64,000 nucleotides of DNA from positions 62,001 to 126,000 of the forward strand of contig VCJN01003067.1 of the NCBI GenBank assembly GCA_006384855.1. Direction: 5' to 3'. Below, piece by piece: positions 60,400-64,000 of the stretch. Origin of the DNA: Tetraselmis striata (taxonomy: Eukaryota > Chlorophyta > Chlorodendrophyceae > Chlorodendrales > Chlorodendraceae). The first letter of the stretch is position 1, and every line of letters begins with the position of its first letter. Position numbers and translations under genes: made by a program. Below the pieces are notes generated by a model, which was not told the origin of the DNA, searched no databases, and saw only the letters and a list, made by a program, of their open reading frames with translations.

Positions 60400-61200
60400 C
60401 CCAAAAACTTTCAAATATTCGGTGTGGCCGTCTTCGGTAGGAACCTAATGCCAGGTCTCATGTGGTTATAGCTCCGCCTTAGGCGGGGTGGTCCACGGGG
60501 CCCCATCCATGTTACGATTGGCTTGTTTCCGACTGGCTGTTTCTAGCCCAGTGATTGCAAAGCGGGAAGGCTACAATGTGTAGGAAGGCGGGCGGGTGGG
60601 TAGGGGGGGGGGGGGCGGGGGGGGGGGTTGCTGCGCACCTTAGTATCCCCTGAGGTATGCAATTACCGCCATCTAGTCGAGAGGCCAGATATTGCCGCCT
60701 TGACAGCTTCGTAGTCGGCGTATTCGGTGTGACCGTCTTCGGCAGGAAGCCAGTGCCCGATAGCAAGTGCGCCTTAGGCACGGTGCTGTTCGACGGCCCC
60801 CATCCCCTCTAACGACTCGTTGGTCAAGTTGCACGCTTCCTTGCCGACCGTGGCTGCCTTCGGCAGCCATATCCGACGCCACTACTTCGGCCAAAGACGC
60901 GTAGGGCTGCATGAGAGGCCCCATGAACGACTCTCCTGGAGGCGCAACGTCAAACGTGGCTGCACCACGCGAGGGGTGGGGCGCCCGACCACATACCCGA
61001 TATAGCTCATTGTGAGCGCGACAACCCCTTTCCTAACGAACATCCCCTCATTCGCGCCGACGACGGCCTTCGCACGCTCCAGTGCAGCGGCTAGGTTGTC
61101 TATAGCATGCAAATTTATTAAGGGTCATTTGCATGCTATAGACAATCTAGCCGTTGCACTTGAGCGCCGCCCCCGCCTCAGCTGGACCCGATGATCTTAA
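60400..61200 (-). other. Minus-strand coding-like segment with repeats
   Basis: Minus-strand stretches at 60673-60924 (MQPYASLAEVVASDMAAEGS) and 60882-61112 (LERAKAVVGANEGMFVRKGV) look protein-like but no family was recognised. A TGTGACCGTCTTCGGCAGGAA block at 60730 repeats one at 60422. A long poly-G region lies at 60602-60627. Confidence 0.3.
61075..61166. repeat. 40-bp hairpin with 12-nt loop
   Basis: Arms 61075-61114 and 61127-61166 are inverted copies with only a few mismatches; the central 18 bp TGTCTATAGCATGCAAAT is perfect. Loop TTATTAAGGGTC. Confidence 0.9.
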
Positions 61201-61462
61201 ACGCATGTGGGAGGCGGACAACTGCCCGCACTTCGCGCCAGCAGACTTCTTAAAGCAACGACGAGCGAGGAGCCCCAGCCCCGGCCCGCCGCCACCAGGT
61301 GTGCATGTACTTTTTGCAAGTATACGCGAAATGGTCGACACCCCAAACAACTGCACATGGTTGAACGCTCGGATTTTGTACCAAAAAACGGGGACAATTT
61401 CTTAGCGCCGTGTCCTGTACCGTTTACGCTCTAATCTTGTCCCATTCCCCTGGATACAAGGC

Positions 61463-62138
61463 ATGCTGGCCGGTTATGAGGATGCTGGCGTGGAATTCAC
61501 TCCTTCGGCTTGGGCGGTCGCGTACGCTGATCACGTGGCACGTTGCTCTGGGGGCGACTCTAATCACGCCGCACACGAGTGGGCGGCACATGGCCTTCCC
61601 GACGTTTGCCACGACGTGAAGTCCGCCCTCGGCGTGGGTGTCCAGATCCTCACGGACCCGTCGGTGCATGCTTCTCTTCCGAAGGGCAGCGACGGCCGGC
61701 CGGCCGATGTTGGGCTTTTTGGGGTAAGGCGGTATCTGCGGGAACACGGTTGCTGTCGATACCACCATTATTGTCCCCAGTCTTGGCGTGTCAAGCTCGG
61801 ATCAAACGACTACATGCATTGCAAGCCGCAGAGCGCCACAAAATCCAAAAGTATGATGAGGGTGTCCGTAAAGCCGCCGGCATGCTTCAGTTTGTTCCTT
61901 TCGGCGTCTCCGAGTTCCGCACGCTGGGGTCTTCTTGGTGGAGCTCGCGAAATCTAGCCACACGCACACTGGCCAGAAAATCGGCCAGCTCTTGTCTGCG
62001 TGGCGCCGCCGTTTATCCTTGCTCATCAACATGGCGCATGCAGACGACGTTCTTGGCGGGGTCGTGATGGCGCGCGCGCGGCACGTGATGGTGCTCCTGC
62101 GCCTGCGTCGCGTAGCTCGTCGGCATGTGTTGCTATGA
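61463..62138 (+). mobile_element. LINE ORF2 C-terminal remnant (tentative)
   Basis: Coding moves between two frames. DGRPADVGLF near 61690 resembles the conserved segment after the reverse transcriptase in LINE proteins of algae, followed in the other frame by LHALQAAERHKIQKYDEGVR and MLQFVPFGVSEFRTLGSSWW near 61810-61940, then MARARHVMVLLRLRRVARR before a stop. A His/Cys cluster near 61540-61615 (HVARCSGGDSNHAAHEWAAH) may be the usual zinc knuckle. At least two frame changes. The reverse transcriptase and endonuclease are absent, as expected of a 5'-truncated copy. Confidence 0.45.
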
Positions 62139-63130
62139 CCCTGGTAATCGGCTGGAAGCGTACTCGCCGCGGCTGATGGATGGCCTTCCCCGGGGCGGTG
62201 GTCCCCATTGGTTTCATGTTTCCCTTTCGGTCTTTTTGTTCCTTGGCCTCAGTGCTTACCTTGACCCTTTGGTTCCTTGGCAGCTTGGCGACTTTGTGGT
62301 TCCCTTAGCTCTTCCTTGGTTCTTGGCTCCATGGCCTCCTGCTTGACCTTGGTTTCAAGCTTATGTCTCTTTTAAAAGAGACAGCTGGCAAATTTGCAAA
62401 TTTGCTGGCAACCTTTCATAGTTGCTTTCAGTTCCGTTTGTAGTGCGCATGTGTTAAAGCACTGGTGTAAAAAGTTTTACCTCTATAGTAAACGGGGGGG
62501 GGGGGGGCGGAACGCTTCACACGTGCAAGCTACCCCTATAGTGAACAATTGCTATCATGATCTTTCGCGGATGTGGCGAACAATTGTTATAGACAGTGGC
62601 GAACAATTGCTATAGTGATTTTATTTTACATCGGGGCTTTGTGCGAACATGCGCGAACTACAGACAGAACTAACAACAACTATATGAAAGGTTGCCATTT
62701 GTTAAAAAATGCTTTAGTGAACCTACCCTATAGTGAACAGAGAGGGGGGGGGGGGGGGGGCACATGCAGACAACGTTCTTGGGGGGTCGCGGCCGCGCGT
62801 GCGGCACGTGATGGTGCTCATGCGCCTGCGTCGCGTCGCTCGTCGGCTTGTGTTGCTATGACGCGGGTCATTGGCTGCAAGCATCCTCGCCGCGGCTGAT
62901 AGCCTACCCCGGGGCGGTGGTCCCTTTGGTTCCTGGCAGCTAAGCGACTTCGTGGTTCCCTTGGCTCCTCCTTGGTTCTTGGCTCCCTGGCCTCCTGCTC
63001 GACCTTGCTTTCAGGCTTATGTCTCTCTGTTGCTAGAAACCTTTCATAGTTGTTGTTAGTTCTATCTGTAGTGCGCATTCGTGACAGCCCTGATTTAGTA
63101 ATTTAGGGGGGGGGGGGGGGCGGGGGGGAT
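62030..63130 (+). repeat. Two tandem copies of a LINE-like 3' end
   Basis: 62035-62470 and 62757-63100 align: GCATGCAGACGACGTTCTTGG versus CATGCAGACAACGTTCTTGG-type starts, GGCACGTGATGGTGCTC, CTTCGTGGTTCCCTTGGCT-type Pro/Leu stretch, GCTTATGTCTCT and CCTTTCATAGTTG. Each is followed by a poly-G run (62496, 63105). Several TATAGTGAAC words lie between the copies. The window start (poly-G, GCACATG) resembles the junction at 62744. Confidence 0.65.
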
Positions 63131-63154
63131 ATTCACCATAAGGGTGGTGTCACT

Positions 63155-64000
63155 GTACCTGTATGTACACCCATGCACATAAGTTTGGGGTCCCTTTTCG
63201 GCAGTCTCAAGACTTCATAAGTCTAGGGTACCTGAACGTAGGGCATATGAGATGAAACCCTGGAATCTCAGAGGGCTTTATAAAACCTGCATGACGAGTG
63301 GCTCAAACCGAAGCTTAAAGACCTTTGACTAGGGAATCACGCTGCACTTGGTGCGTGGATGGGCGTCGCCTGCAACTGCACCAAAACCAGGGTCGGTATC
63401 ACGCACACGCCGACGCGCGTGAATAGACAACCAAACGGCGGGATGGCCATGAACGCGCGAGGAAACACATTGGCGAGGGGCTCGGGTGCATTTGGTTGGG
63501 GTGCAGCCGTGTGGGCGGCGGCTAGTACATGTCGCGTTGCGATACTGGCATGGCATCAGTGTCGGCCACGCGCAGCAACACCCCCTTGGCTTTAAAACGC
63601 TATAACTTCTCAGGGTTTGCTCAGAAAATTGTTTTAAAAATACCACGCAATTCCTCGTTCAAATCTGCGTCGAAACCAATCTTTCAAAATCATAAATAAA
63701 GTTTTTGGGTCCCCGGGAAAAAATCCCCAAAGATGATCATCGAAGTTGCCCCTCACTGCCTCATGTGCCCACCCATATTGGGCTCGTGCCTTTGCGCCAA
63801 GTGCGTGTCTAAGCCCCATACTCAGTTGCGCGAGAGAGTTATGTATGTGGATGACCGCGGACCACCAACACTTGGCATGTGCTACCTCCTAGCGATACAC
63901 ACATCTCCCAGCCAAAATGCCATTTTCCACAGCATTTTTCAAGGAATTTCATATTAATCAAAATTCACGCCCCTACCGCGCCACCCCGCCCACGAAACGG
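63155..64000 (-). repeat. Inverted partner of 14390-15207
   Basis: Runs to the window edge and probably continues. Differs from the first copy by scattered changes and an extra short segment near 63930. The match begins at about 63155, just beside a poly-G run. Confidence 0.8.

Overview
This window looks like nuclear DNA of a unicellular eukaryotic alga, most likely a green alga; the species cannot be named from the sequence. The reasons are spliceosomal GT-AG introns (31 nt to 1.9 kb), a secreted glycoprotein with long Ser-Pro-Pro-Pro-Pro tracts like the hydroxyproline-rich wall proteins of green algae, a form IV RuBisCO-like gene, and a dense load of hAT, pogo, LINE, SINE and MITE sequence. 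More than twenty poly-G or poly-C runs (10 to 33 bases) also punctuate the window.

Layout. 0.6-2.4 kb: broken pogo/Tigger transposase (+). 3.1-5.2 kb: old block with a C5-cytosine methyltransferase fragment and other possibly virus-derived reading frames. 8.3-11.2 kb: multi-exon gene of unknown function (+) built from phase-0 exons, three of them tandem copies. 11.5-13.3 kb: minus-strand remains including a tyrosine-recombinase-like domain. 14.4-15.2 kb: repeat whose inverted partner ends the window. 15.3-21.3 kb: SINEs, three copies of a ~75-bp MITE and an 844-bp MITE. 15.7 and 22.4 kb: two coiled-coil exons in compatible phase, perhaps one gene. 24.4-27.6 kb: intact-looking three-exon RuBisCO-like gene (-). 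29.1-35.0 kb: ten-exon gene (-) for a type I membrane glycoprotein.

37.3-46.4 kb is one mobile element of 9,062 bp: 1.94-kb terminal inverted repeats, a perfect 8-bp target duplication (CAGCACCA), a decayed ankyrin-repeat gene fragment in each arm, and a higher-order satellite (378-bp dimer of ~189-bp monomers) inside. 48.7-51.7 kb holds a poorly resolved Pro/Ala-rich coding region. 52.2-54.5 kb is a ~187-bp satellite in which each unit is a ~96-nt exon plus a ~91-nt GT-AG intron. 55.2-59.5 kb holds two different hAT elements head to tail in the same target site, so GTCTCTAC occurs three times. 60.0-63.1 kb has LINE 3' remains in tandem and a 40-bp hairpin.

The RuBisCO-like and glycoprotein genes are the best candidates for working host genes. 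Most of the rest is transposon sequence, repeats, or genes that are decayed or only partly resolved.
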